Of a stretch of DNA of 64,000 bases, positions 23,020-33,734 are shown in pieces. The position numbers and the translations under genes were made by a program. This stretch comes from Dryococelus australis (taxonomy: Eukaryota > Arthropoda > Insecta > Phasmatodea > Phasmatidae). Within the stretch, counting starts at the first letter, position 1. Each line of letters opens with the position of its first letter. Below the pieces are notes generated by a model that searched no databases, was not told the DNA's origin, and saw only the letters and a program-made list of their open reading frames with translations. The stretch covers positions 16,320,295-16,384,294 of the forward strand of contig CM057002.1 of NCBI GenBank assembly GCA_029891345.1, written 5' to 3'.

Positions 23020-23236
23020 CTATAGTCCATTCACGACTGGAACAGACGTATGAAAATCAACATTTGAAAAAACACCCTAGCCATTAGCTGCATGCATAGC
23101 TAGTAAGAAAAGTGGTGGGTGTGGGTACTGTGCCCCCCCCCCCCCCACTTTACTAGCTATGCATGCAGCTAATGGCTAGGGTGTTTTTTCAAATGTTGAT
23201 TTTCATACGTCTGTTCCAGTCGTGAATGGACTATAT
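23020..23236. mobile_element. MITE-B perfect hairpin
   Basis: Arms 23021-23106 and 23150-23235 are exact reverse complements over 86 bases. They begin TAGTCCATTCACGACTGGAA and end in GCATGCATAGCTAGTAA next to a 43-base loop that contains a C-run. TA flanks both outer ends. A perfect arm match in a region where every other repeat is diverged suggests recent insertion or sequence correction between arms. No coding capacity. Confidence 0.92.
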
Positions 23237-23462
23237 GCTTATAACAGGGCTTCAGACCTGCATGTCTTTATCTCCTTGATTACAGTCGGATGTGATGTCT
23301 GTGATATGAATTTGGTGACTATAGCTTCGGTGGGTAGGAAATGGTGGGTGACTATGCTTATAAGTGGGCTTAGGATGTAATTTATGTGCGTGCAGTGTAA
23401 ATCTAGGCTAGCGCATGTGGGCAGGCTTTGCTCCATGCCGTGTAGGTGGAATGACGGACAGG

Positions 23463-23650
23463 GCATGACACTCATCCCTGCCAGGATGCCAGGTGAAAGG
23501 AGACCATAACGAATATGAGCAAACAAGGGTGGAATGTCAGAGCATGAAATTCGTCCCCTGCCAGGATGCCAGGTGAAAGGAGAACAGAAGGAATATGAGA
23601 AAACCAAGGAGGAATGACCGGAGACCAGAAGGAATATATGAGAAAACCCG
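23463..23650. repeat. 80-bp tandem repeat
   Basis: Two near-complete units start at 23463 and 23543, sharing CCAGGATGCCAGGTGAAAGG and a GAATATGAG(A/C)AAAC segment. A third partial unit follows at 23623. The GAATATGAGAAAA motif recurs at about 23770 and 23875, so the array has decayed to the right. Confidence 0.78.
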
Positions 23651-24076
23651 TGAGTATGCTAGTCCGTCCATACGTCTGCAGCCAGCAACCAGCAGCCAGG
23701 TATCGGTGATTGATGTGTGAGATATTAGCATAGTCACAATTTAGGGTCATTAGCATAGGCGAATCCAGAAGGAATATGAGAAAACCACACCAGCTCGTCC
23801 CCTCGACCCCAATCAGCCTCCAGATGCCTGAATATTCACAATTGTATTAATTACCATAGGGAAATCCAGAAGAAATATGAGAAAATCTCGTCAGCTCATG
23901 ATGACAAGTTTATTGTCTGGTGATTACATAGGCCGATGCGAGTATTTACTATATTTATTTTAATAACGTGCAATGCAGATTTTATTTGAAATGCACGTTT
24001 ATTATCTGACGAATATGTAGGCCGATGGGAATATATATTACGTTATTTCATATTATAACACTTTCCTTGCAATTAT

Positions 24077-24300
24077 GGTAGTGTGGTCTAGATGCTCGAC
24101 TGGGGACCCACAGGCGGTCGGATCGAAACCGCATACATCCTGCATATTTTTTTTTTTAGTTCACATACATCACCAACTAAAAACATTTCCAGCTCTCCTG
24201 GCAGCCATTGTTTGAGCTGACGAAGAATGACAGAGCAGGAGGTTTCGGCTTGACGTAGGTCCAATATGGCCGCCGTGGCGCCCCGGCTCCCCCGCCAGGA
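24077..24300 (+). mobile_element. possible tRNA-derived SINE fragment
   Basis: TGGTCTAGATGCTCGACTGG resembles a Pol III A box, and CGGATCGAAACC about 35 bases on resembles a B box. This spacing suits a tRNA-like head. The downstream body matches neither S1 nor S2. Confidence 0.4.
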
Positions 24301-24587
24301 GCCGGTTGCCACATTATCGGCTATTTAATACTATTAGCAGAAAAATATGTACTTCTTTGCTATCAAAGTCTTTTTTAAACATTAATGTATTGCCCGTTTC
24401 CCAGAAATAATAGAAACCTCGACAATTAAATTAAAAATGACTGAAAAACAAATTGTTATATTTGCCTTGATATAAAGCTTGAGATTACCATTTCTCCGAT
24501 TTAGGTTTTTATTTTAAATTGGCTTTAAAAAACATAATTTCTTTAACTATACCCAAATCTCACTGATTCTAGACCAGGCAACAGCTT

Positions 24588-24818
24588 TAACAGCGCGGTA
24601 CTTGAGAGCCGATGAGGGTGAAGTGAGGTGATTATGGAGCAGTGCCGGAATGAAAGGGCGGGGGGAACGGGAGATCCTAGAGAAAAAAAAAACCACCGAC
24701 CAGCAGCATCGTCCAGCACGATTCCCACTTGCGAAAATCCGGCGTGAACCGGCCGGGGATTGAACCCGGTTCGCCTTGGTGGAAGGCGAGCAGTTTAACC
24801 GCTCAGCCACAATGCCCC
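24588..24818 (-). mobile_element. SINE S1, near full length
   Basis: The minus-strand head GTGGCTGAGCGGTTAAACTG is followed by CTTCCACCAAGGCGAACC and a B box, GGTTCAATCC. The S1 body and its end (CTCATCGGCTCTCAAG) follow. The head resembles class II (Leu/Ser-type) tRNA. Confidence 0.88.
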
Positions 24819-25257
24819 GCCCCCCAGGAAACACGAGGGAACTTCACTCCCGAAGGAGAGGCTCCAGGTACGAATACGTTAGGTAAAGCGGACGAGGTCG
24901 TGTCCGGTCGACCTCCGGGCGTGTGTGCCGGGAAGTATTAGCAGTGGGCAGGCGAGGCTCTGCCGTGAGGCTGGAGCCTTCAAGGAGGAGGATCGCCTTC
25001 AAACAGCCGCCGACTTTTACCAGTGCGCCGTGGCCTTGAGCCCGTCGAGTTCTGCCGTCTCTCCCCTCACTTAAGACTGCAGACGAACAATGGCGCAGAT
25101 GAGAGTTCCGGCTCGATGCGCTAACACAATTCCGCTCCGCGCAGCCGACATTTATACAACTATTTGTTAACGCCGAGTGCCGTTCATTGCCTTGCGACGA
25201 CCAGTAGTTTCCTCGGAACACGATTGCGCCCCAGTTAGCGACATGCACAGTGATCTA

Positions 25258-25310
25258 TAGTCTCTCAAGACCTCGCTGTTAACAGCCACTCAAATCTCTT
25301 CACTCACCCG
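25258..25310 (+). mobile_element. SINE S1, 3' fragment
   Basis: Only the S1 3' end remains: TCTCAAGACCTCGCTGTTAA then AATCTCTTCACTCACCCG. Confidence 0.7.
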
Positions 25311-25370
25311 TTATTTAATACGAACATGTGGTTTTTTTGTGGCCCTGAAGGAGCACGCCTTATGTTAAAT

Positions 25371-25601
25371 GCTATTAACGGTAAAGTGAGCACTTTTTAA
25401 GGCCCTGCTAAATTTTTACTTTCAACTAATTTCTATACTTCCGGCACTTTTTGATATAAACATTGCTTTGTGACTAATAAACACAGTGTGTACATTTTAC
25501 CACTACCAAGAGTAAACACCTGAGTTGCAATTAAAAATATTTATTAGTAGTTAATGCCTGTTGAGAGGGCCTTAAAACGTGCTCACTTTACCGTGAGCAG
25601 C
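25371..25601. mobile_element. MITE-A copy, short
   Basis: The left end is eroded (ATTAACGGTAAAGTGAGCAC). The right end is AAAACGTGCTCACTTTACCG then GAGCAGC, followed by ATATAG. The interior includes AAACACAGTGTGTACATT, resembling the short copy at 14761-14992. Confidence 0.8.
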
Positions 25602-26339
25602 ATATAGTAGGCTAAGTACTGGAGTTAGGAAGGGGAAGCAAGTGCTAAGTGCTTGCCAGGCCGTTGTTGGCCAAGTGAGGTAATGGATTGCCAAGCTCGC
25701 GTTTGTGGCCTGGCCCTCAAATCAAACTAGGGCTAAGTCCGTGGAAGGGTCACGGTAAACTGGCGAGGTCGCAGGAGGAAATCCATGGCGATAAATATGC
25801 TGGGTGAGTTCTCTACGCCAGGAAGGAAAACAAATTTTATGCAGTGTTTGGCAAGTATTGTTACCAAGTGTACAAAGGCGAAATATAAAGATGTAACCAC
25901 ACTGTAAATTAATATTATCCCCAGGGTCTGAGGGTGGGCGAGGTATTCCTTCAGCTTGGCACGGTTCCCCTTGCTGCCATTTGGTAGGCGGATTAATGTA
26001 GGTGTAGTCGTGGTTCTATTTCTAGAAGTCTTAGTAACATACTAGACTTCACTGTCCTGTACCTACTTGAGTGCAATTTGTGATTTCATTAGCTACTGGA
26101 AACAGTTAGCACCTGTTTAACTTACTCGCGGAGACCACTCCGATGGGAAAAAAAAGGCATCTGGATTATAAACACACTCTCAAGACAGACGTCCAGTCAC
26201 AACTTTTGTGGACCCCTTATTTTCCATACGGCTGTAGGTTGTCCGCTACGGGTCCACATGACGTCAGCTATCATCTCGAATCGGCGATACTGTTCTTGCA
26301 GGAGGCGATGGGTTTCGAGGTCTTCTTGTTGGCTCATTG
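25602..26339. other. no recognisable gene
   Basis: Unique-looking sequence. The part right of about 26150 may still belong to the gypsy fragment that follows, but I cannot show homology there. Confidence 0.35.
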
Positions 26340-27595
26340 TAATCTGATGTCGAGTTATTTGGAGTTGCAACAGACGAATTTGCTCCTCCGGGCTGCGTTC
26401 GGGAAGCGGTGGAGGGGACGCTTTCTCCCCTTATTCCTCGGCCTTCGCGTCCTCTTCCAGAGTTGGGTACCAGGACAGGGCATCTGGTAGGTCGTTACTC
26501 TTCCCCGAACAGTGTTGCACCTCGAAATAAAATTCCATGAGGAACATGTCTCACCGTCCGAGCTTGGCTTTAGTAGTATTATGGGACTCTCATAACCATT
26601 GGAGGGACTTAAGAGTCCGTTCAGAAGATGAAATTTTGCCCTTCTAAATAGTAATGGTACTTCTGTACCGCTCATATGACCGCCAGACACTCCTGCTTGT
26701 TGATGTGATAGTGTTGTTCCATTTAGTTCTGTCGAGTAGATGCATGCGCTATCACGTGTGGCCAGCCTCCGGCATTTTGTTGGTACAGTACCTCTCCAAG
26801 ACCATTTTGGCAAGCGTTTGTTAGTAGGATTAACGGTTCGCTGCATTGGGATCGGTGTAGTTGTTGGATGTTACCGAAACTCTACTTCAGAGCTTGGAAT
26901 GCCTGTTTCTGCTCCGGTCCCCATTTCCAACGGGTTTATTTCTCGAGTAGTGGATGAAGTGGTGCCATGTGGTGGGCGATATTTGGCACAAAGTCCCTTA
27001 ACCAGTTACATAGACCCAGGTACTGACGTAACTGCCTCTTTTTGGTTGGCTCTCCAGCCTCTTCGATTGCCCTTATTGAACTTTGCTGTGGAAAGTTCCC
27101 TTCAGGGGATAACTACGTGACCTTGGTAGTCAATTTACGATTTTCCTAAGAAACTTTTGGATAACTTGCAAGTCATCCCGTGTAGTTCGAGTCGCTCTAG
27201 GGCTCTCTGTACATGGCCAAAGTGCTCATCCCAGGTCTTGAAGTAAATAATTAGGACCTACATCGTCTAGGTAGGCTAAACAAAATTCGCCAACATACTC
27301 AGTTAGTACCTCTGCGGACATTAGGCGTTGGAATGTGGTGGGGGCCTTTTTCAGCCCGAATGGCATTACTCTAAACTGTAATGTCTCTCCTTCAGGAGTC
27401 GTGAAGGCAGTGAACTTTCTGCTGTCTGGGTGAACAGCAATCTGCCAGTACCCTGCCTCCATGTCTAGGGTACTAAAAGATCTTCGCCTCCCCAATGTCG
27501 TGCAGAGTATGGGTTAAATCGATGGCTGGAGGAGCTATGGGATGTGTCATGTCATTCAAGGCCTTTTAGTTAATGCAAAATTGGAGTTTGCCAGC
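26340..27595 (-). pseudogene. Ty3/gypsy pol fragment G1 (reverse transcriptase and RNase H), broken
   Basis: On the minus strand from 27595: GKLQFCIN, ALNDMTHPIAPPAIDL, then TLDMEAGYWQIAV and PFGLKKAPTTFQRLM, then the catalytic site as YLDDV (about 27275). Next come TWDEHFGHVQRALERLELHG, QYLGLCNWLRDFVPNIAHHM, and an RNase H segment with NGLGEVLYQQ. It ends near 26460 with KAKLGRWDMFLMEF-like and SNDLPDALSWYP segments. Frameshifts lie near 27485 and 27255, and there are several stops. The known role is copying element RNA into DNA. It ends abruptly at about 27595, where a related fragment starts on the other strand. Confidence 0.87.
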
Positions 27596-29360
27596 AGAAT
27601 GGCCCCCTCGCACTCTCTGTTAGAGAAAGAAGCTCGATGGAAGTGGGATCCCGAACAACGCTAAGCGTTCCAGGCTCTCTACGACAGATTCTACAACTTC
27701 CAGCTGCTGCATCGCCCACAGGGAGAAAACCCCCTTAATCTGCAAACTGATGCCAGCCAGAATGGCCTCGGGGCAGTCCTGTACCAGGACAATGAAGAGG
27801 GCCACCCCCAGGTCATCGCCTACGCCATCACCCGCCTTAACACCACCGAACAATGGTACCATATAAACAAGCAAGAATGCTTGGCTGTCATATCGGCCAT
27901 TCGGAAGTATCACTACTACCTAGAGGGCAAGAAATTTATTTTGTGTACTGACAGTAAAGCACTGCAGTGGCTCCAGGAGCCGAAGGGGTCAAAACCAAGC
28001 TCGGCCGGTGGGAGATGTTTCTCACTGAGTTTAATTTTGAAGTCCAACACTTCCTGGAGAAAACTAATGATTTTCCCGAAGCCCTGTCCCGCTAGCCGGA
28101 CCTAGACAGCGAAGAAAAGGAGAAAGAGGAAAGGGAAATGGATGGTTCCCCCTCCAGCACCCGATCGCAGCCCGGAAGAACACATTCAGCTACTCCAGCT
28201 CTGCTTAAGCAAGTAAAGGCAGGCTAGTGAACCACAAACAGCAAGATCCGGATATCCAGAAACTTCTTCAGTACTGCCCCCAGCACTTCGAGTTCCACAA
28301 CGATATAGTATGGTCCCGGACTGCACAATCTGGGCTGGATTGGAAAATTTGGATTCCAAAAGGACTGACCTATGCCGCCACTACTACAATGATCCACAAG
28401 CCGGACATCCAGGTATAAATGAAACTTTGCGTGACCTCGGTACACGTTACATCTCAAAATGGGATGAGCCACGAAATCCGGCAGTACGTCAACAGCTGTG
28501 AGGCATGCTACCAAGGCAAAGTCTACCCTGTATTCCTGCCAGCCTCCAAGCCCCAACACCCTCAGACTGCATGGATGCAGATAGCAGCCAACCTATTGTG
28601 GCCCTACCCCCGGAGCACCCGGGGAAACTTCTACTTACTGATAGTGATTGACCTCTTCTCACATTGGATGCAGGGATTTCCACTGCCAAGTCAAGAAGCC
28701 ACCAACACTATTAAGAGATTCGAAATGGAGATTTTCCCTCGATGGTGATACCCTCAATGTATCCTAATTTATAATGGCACCCATTTCACCAGCCAATACT
28801 GGCAGAAAGAATGCAACATGTGGGGAGTTGAAACCTGGACGATGCCTCAGTACCACCCACGAGACAACCGCACTGAGCAGAGGAACCAGGAACTCAAGAA
28901 GAGCCTCTGGCTCAGTGTGGACAATGACCATCGTCACTGGGACCAGCATATCCCGACGATCCTCTTCACTCTTCATAGAAGAACGAATGAGGCTATAGGA
29001 CGTAAGGCCCAGCAAGCTCATCCTGAGTCAAACACTTTGCCGACCAGGAGACTGGCAGCCGGGCCAGCAACCCAGTGAGATTCCGCAAGATCCGCAAAGC
29101 AGCCTTGGCCCGGAAGAACCAAACTCAAGAAGCACAGGCTCACTATATTGATAAGAAGTACCCGCAGTCACGCACTGGGGTACACAGCTTCAATATGGGC
29201 AAAACCATTCTCCTCAAGAACCATCCATTAAGCAAAGGGGGCCAATTCCGCACAGGAATGGAAGAGAAATGGGAATGTCCGTATTGAATAGTAGGCCGCC
29301 AAGACAATGTCTACTGGGTCGAAGATGCATGGGAATGCATCAAGAAAGCCACCAGAGGGC
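27596..29360 (+). pseudogene. Ty3/gypsy pol fragment G2 (RNase H and integrase), broken
   Basis: It begins in MAPSHSLLEKEARWKWDPEQ, the tether before RNase H, so reverse transcriptase is missing. RNase H has LQTDASQNGLGAVLYQ, NKQECLAVISAI and CTDSKALQWL with its acidic residues kept. Integrase follows: GHPGINETL, SCEACYQGK (zinc finger), then a core with AANLLWPYPRS where the family has D in DLLGP, CILIYNGTHF where it has TDNG, and the final E in NRTEQRNQ kept. Two of the three DDE residues are therefore lost. The C-terminal domain has ILLKNHPL and EEKWECPY, then a TGA at 29285-29287. G2 resembles G1 where they overlap (RWKW.PEQ..AFQAL). Confidence 0.88.
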
Positions 29361-30480
29361 AGATAAGCCCCTTTCCAGGAGAAGCACCCGAACCAGCTGC
29401 CAGCACCTCAGGATCTGAAATTGACGGCCATGAAGAGCAGAAAGAATATATCGCACCCGAACCAGCCACAGTCACGTCATTTCCGCCTCCGAGGCCCAAC
29501 GAAGGATACGAGATTCGCCCGCTGAGGCACCAGGATACTCCAGTCAGAATACAGTCCCCACCACGAGCTGCCGCATCGATAAGGTCTCTGTCTTCAACTC
29601 ACAACAGCTTCCTACAACTCGCCACCACCAAACATGCTCAGATGTCACCCGCAACTACACAAATGTTGTGGTGCAGTCTACTTGAAAGGAAGCCGCCCCG
29701 ACACAGATCGTCACCACCGAGCTCCGTGAAGGAGGAAGTCAAAGCACCCCATGCTGATGAGGTAGTGGAACAGCAAGAGCCACTACCTCAGTCGGGCCAC
29801 CTCGGACGACGTCACAGCCGCCGTCGAGAAGTCGCCTTCCGACCAAGAGAGAGGTCCCTGACAAAAGTGCCGGTGAAGCCGAGGCCAACCTGGAGACCTT
29901 GGCTCAGCTTGCACCCCGGCCACATCCAGCCTGGACGACGTGGTCACCCAGTTCGTCTTTCTGCCGCAAGGTGACAAGGCCAGTCGCCGCCGCACTGAGG
30001 GCGCAGAGGAGTCCGAAGAGACTCTGCCTCCATCGGCCACCCAGAGTCCGTTGTCAGACGACGCAAGAGTCGCCTTCCAAGAAGGAGGTACACGCCAGAA
30101 GTGCCAGTGAAGCCAAGGCCAAACTGGTGGCCTTGGCTCAGCTTGCACCCCCGGCCACATCCAGACTAGACGACGTGGTCCCACAGCTGGTTTTGCTGCC
30201 GCAAGGTGACGAGGCCACCCACCATGATATTCAAGAAGATGAACCCAGCATCCACCGCACCGAGGAGGTAGAGGAGCCTGTAAAGAATTTGCCTCCATTG
30301 GCCACCCAGGGTCTATCATCGGACGCCGGAGCTGCCCGCCAGATGTCTGCTCCTGAGAGGGAGGTCCTAGCCATACGTGCCGGTGAGGTCGAGGCAAACC
30401 TGGAGTCTTTAACCTAGCCTGCACCCCTGGCCGCGTCCAGCCTGGATAATGCAGCCAACCAGCTGGTGTTGGTGCCGCTC
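29288..30480 (+). pseudogene. proline-rich extension after integrase, with tandem coding repeats
   Basis: After the TGA the integrase frame stays open to 29974 (about 228 codons). It runs through DNVYWVEDAWECIKKATRG, which is still integrase-like, then a P/S/E-rich tail. From about 29838 a unit of roughly 240-265 bases repeats three times (about 29838, 30075, 30342). Each unit has a GAGGCCAACCTGGAG-like segment, a TCCAGCCTGGACGACGTGG-like segment and CTGCCGCAAGGTGACGAGGC. In the second unit it reads LAQLAPPATSRLDDVV and LVLLPQGDEA. The second and third units lie in a different frame (29899-30417), so the tail is frameshifted. No known domain. It may be a lineage-specific tail of this gypsy family. 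Confidence 0.6.
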
Positions 30481-30591
30481 GGCGCCGAGGCTAACCCAGT
30501 GCCAATACGAGAGATGAGCCCAGCTATTCGGCCGCAGAGATATTGGAGCCTGTCTTGCAGTGGCGTTTATTTCACAGACACAAGGTAATCA

Positions 30592-31022
30592 ATGCTTACC
30601 CTACACATATTGGAAATGTTTGACCCTTTATAGTTTTCGCCGTAACTTTAAACAAATTTAATTCCGAGTTTCCCGTTTCCAATTCGAGAAACAGAATTTT
30701 CGTAACTCCGTACCTTACACACATAGTGCTGCAATCTAGTATTTATTTCCACAAATGCGAGCGACCACTGATCAATCGAACTCGCAAGTTACAACACGCC
30801 CCATGCTCACGGGTAAGCAGTCATTATGTTTGGTTGCGTCCTCCAGTGTTACCTTTTTCCTTGGAAAGTGGATGGAAGTGTTAAAAAAACGGGAATTTTC
30901 CTATAATTTGTAATATCTCTCAAAATTATATTCAGTTTAAATATTATTACATTAACTTCGTTTCCATTTTTATAAGTAATGTTAGGTATTATAAAATGGT
31001 AAATACACATGGAGGGTAAGCA
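30592..31022. mobile_element. possible MITE
   Basis: AATCAATGCTTACCCTACAC at the left and ACACATGGAGGGTAAGCAAA at the right are imperfect inverted repeats enclosing AT-rich non-coding DNA. A single copy with short ends, so the call is tentative. Confidence 0.35.
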
Positions 31023-32397
31023 AAGTTGGAAGTTGTATTTGTTAGTAGAAATTGCTTACCCCGTAAAAAAAACTCACTACACACCACTGCTGTCCTGCCT
31101 CCACCTCCACCGAGATGGGCATTCAAAAGCTGCCCATCTCGGAGGAGGACCTCGACTATCATCCCCGAGCACCCAATGATAGAGTCGACCGCTGCTGGGG
31201 ACGATGGCCCAGCACTGACCGGCCAGGTGAGAAGAGAGCAGCCCGCTCGTGCCTGCCATGGTGCTCCCCAGCCTGGCCGGTACTATGAAGCCCCATGGAG
31301 GCCAACGACATGCTTCATGTGGCCCTACCTCCTACCCAGTCCACGTGGCGCTCAGAAGAGGGGCCAACCACCCTAGAAATCCCGTAGCCAGTGAGAGTGT
31401 GCTACGAACTTTCGCCAGCTGTCAAGAGCTGAATTGAGAGAGAAAAAACTAATAATGCGGATGTCAATTGCCCCTAAGTGTTCCAGTATTCCACTGCATG
31501 TAACAAACAGTGTCTTTGCAAAGTTGTCTATTGCTGGATACGATAATTTTATGATAAAAAAACTTTGTGCAACCATCAATTATTGCCTGCAACACGTCAA
31601 AATGTTGCCTAGTAAACTCAAGTGTATAGACAGACATTCTAAGGCAGTAGTAAACAACTGCCCTTTTCTACCCGTGCCGTGTGTATCCAATGAAGTGAAA
31701 AGACAGACTTATACATAAACAAATACAGTACGCTGCATCGAATTTTGCGTATTTGCAAAAGACGCTTTCAAGTGCCTAGCATAACATGCTGTGATGTGTA
31801 AATAGTGAAGAAAAACTTCTAGTTCCTGTGTTCCAGTGTAAACAAACAAGTGCCAGAGACTTCCAATTCTGATAAGCAGATAGCAACAGGCTAAGGCCTG
31901 AAGTCACCTGATAACCGAGTCAAAGATATCAAATGATAAGACTCTCTCAACAAGCAAAATATTTTCGAAATTATTGTAAAAACTATTTTCAAACCCGTTG
32001 TTGTAAATACATATTGCTCTTGTTGTTTTAAGGGTCTCTTTGCATTTTTAATTTTTGTAGGTGGTCCTGTACGGAAATTTGTTAGCTAGCTTTTTAAGTG
32101 TACTCTTATTTGCGGTATATATTAGTTAGCTTCCCATCAGGCAGGGTGACAAAGTTCCCGGTGGAGCCGGCGCTGGCCTCTCCATCCTTCTCTCTAGGTG
32201 GCCGATACCTATTAAAAGGTCATACCTAGAGCGCTGCTTTCTACCAGTTACGTTAAACCCCGCAAAGCAAAAGCTAAATAGGTTCTTTGATCTTCAGGGT
32301 TCACTGGGAACTTTGCAATTTTTAAAACCGCCATGCTGTATGAAAAATTTAAAGAAACACTACACTAAACTACTCATTCACAGAACTAACTACACAC
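31023..32397. other. no recognisable gene
   Basis: 31100-31420 is GC-rich and open in two frames. The frame starting MGIQKLPISEEDLDYH near 31117 could be a gag remnant, but I cannot support it further. The remainder is AT-rich. Confidence 0.35.
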
Positions 32398-32796
32398 TGT
32401 TCACGTTTAAATAAGAACTTTCGAAAGCCCTGCTCAAGATCTACTTGTATGCACGTTGTGTATTATTGCACCTTATGTAAAATTAACATTGCTATGGGCC
32501 TCATAACTTTATTCATGCTTCGATCAAATGAAACTGTGAAATTATAAAAAAAGTAAACATTTTCTAAATTTTCGAATTTTTACACATCTGATCCATTAAA
32601 AAACCAAAAAGGGAATTAAATCATTTAAATTATCACAAATGGTTACCAAACACTTTTTATTCGACGTTAAGATATGGAATTACTTTCCATCTATCGTTAC
32701 CAACTTTACTGGGCGGATGTCACTAAATGTACCATTTGAAATATATGCAGGCATGGACAATTGATTTCAAAAGTCCTCACATTATCGTGAACAGCC
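32398..32796. mobile_element. MITE-A copy (399 bp)
   Basis: Left end CTGTTCACG is eroded. The right end reads TTTCAAAAGTCCTCACATTA then CGTGAACAGCC. Family interior: GATCTACTTGTATGCACG, TCGACGTTAAGATATGG, CTATCGTTACCAACTTTACT. Confidence 0.87.
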
Positions 32797-33397
32797 TTTA
32801 CCATGTCTGCACTTGTCCTTCTTCCACGTTAAAATTAAGCATGACGGTACCTCATTATCTGCATTTGCGACCCAGTGCACTCGAGTGTGTATGGACTTAG
32901 TTTTGGGGAATGACCAGTAATCAGAATCATTCCCCACCATTTTGCCCACGTGCGCAAAGGGCGTAGTCAAACCACACTGCAGTCATTCATTACAGATCTC
33001 ATTTACACACACATCCATTAAATACAATCTGCTGGTGACCTCGTTGAGGTCCGGTCCTTCATTCTGTGGGTTGTCCTTCCGTTTTCACGTTCTGTTACCA
33101 TCTGCCTGCTCATCATCGGTTATTTTCTAAACGAGACTAAGTCCCATCCAGGGAAAGTGGACATATCTGGGTATTGCCATGAACAGTGTTTGAGGGAGTG
33201 CGTAGGGAGGGGGATGTGGATCTTGTTTTGGTGGCAACTCCCCCCTTTCTTGTGCTTCCAATCCTTAGTCAGGTGCAGCCGGGAGGGGGCCTGTGGATCC
33301 CTTTTCGATCCCTCCCTTGGACTGATTTCCCACAGGGGAAAACTGCAATTCTGGTCGGGACTGGCTCTGGTTAGTTTAGGATGCAGACCGGAAAGGA

Positions 33398-33688
33398 CTA
33401 ATACCGGACCACAGTGTACCCTGTGAAGGGCTTACTGTAGTCAAAGGTACGCCTACCATATGTACGGATGGCATCCTTGAAGAATTCTGACTCTGAGAAT
33501 CTTTCACCTCTTCGCCAGTAGCACTCTCTGAGCAAGCTCAGGAGTGTGTCTCTTTCAGTTGGTAGACCCGCCTGGGCGACGACGAGCCTGTCTACTGCTG
33601 CCATTCGGGGGAAGAGGATCTTGTCTCCCCCCTCCATCTGCCTAATTACCATGGCCAGGACTGCTATTAGAGTGTTGGGTTCTTCCAA
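33398..33688 (-). CDS. unidentified open reading frame
   Basis: About 97 open codons on the minus strand, with a stop upstream (near 33718). The composition is protein-like: a leucine-rich start (LIAVLAMVIRQMEGG), then a charged segment (LLRECYWRRGERFSE, FFKDAIRTYGRR) and FDYSKPFTGYTVVRY. I do not recognise the family. The first in-frame codon is TTG, so no proper start is evident. It could be an exon, or a fragment of a transposable-element gene. The neighbours on both sides are repeats. Confidence 0.3.
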   Translation of the reverse strand: MEEPNTLIAVLAMVIRQMEGGDKILFPRMAAVDRLVVAQAGLPTERDTLLSLLRECYWRRGERFSESEFFKDAIRTYGRRTFDYSKPFTGYTVVRY

Positions 33689-33734
33689 CCTCGACAGGCA
33701 GGGTGACAGAAGACTCTATGCCGGAAAATCCTAG

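Noticed and set aside
26355-26846. 163-codon minus-strand frame
   Set aside because: It overlaps the G1 gypsy RNase H region in the wrong frame; the matching motifs (DALSWYP, WDMFLMEF) are in a different frame.
29783-30424. 213-codon minus-strand frame rich in W, P and R
   Set aside because: It is the shadow of the plus-strand tandem repeats following the gypsy integrase.
31026-31376. 116-codon plus-strand frame near a possible gag start
   Set aside because: A second frame looks equally coding-like, there is no gag motif, and no LTR or primer site lies beside it.
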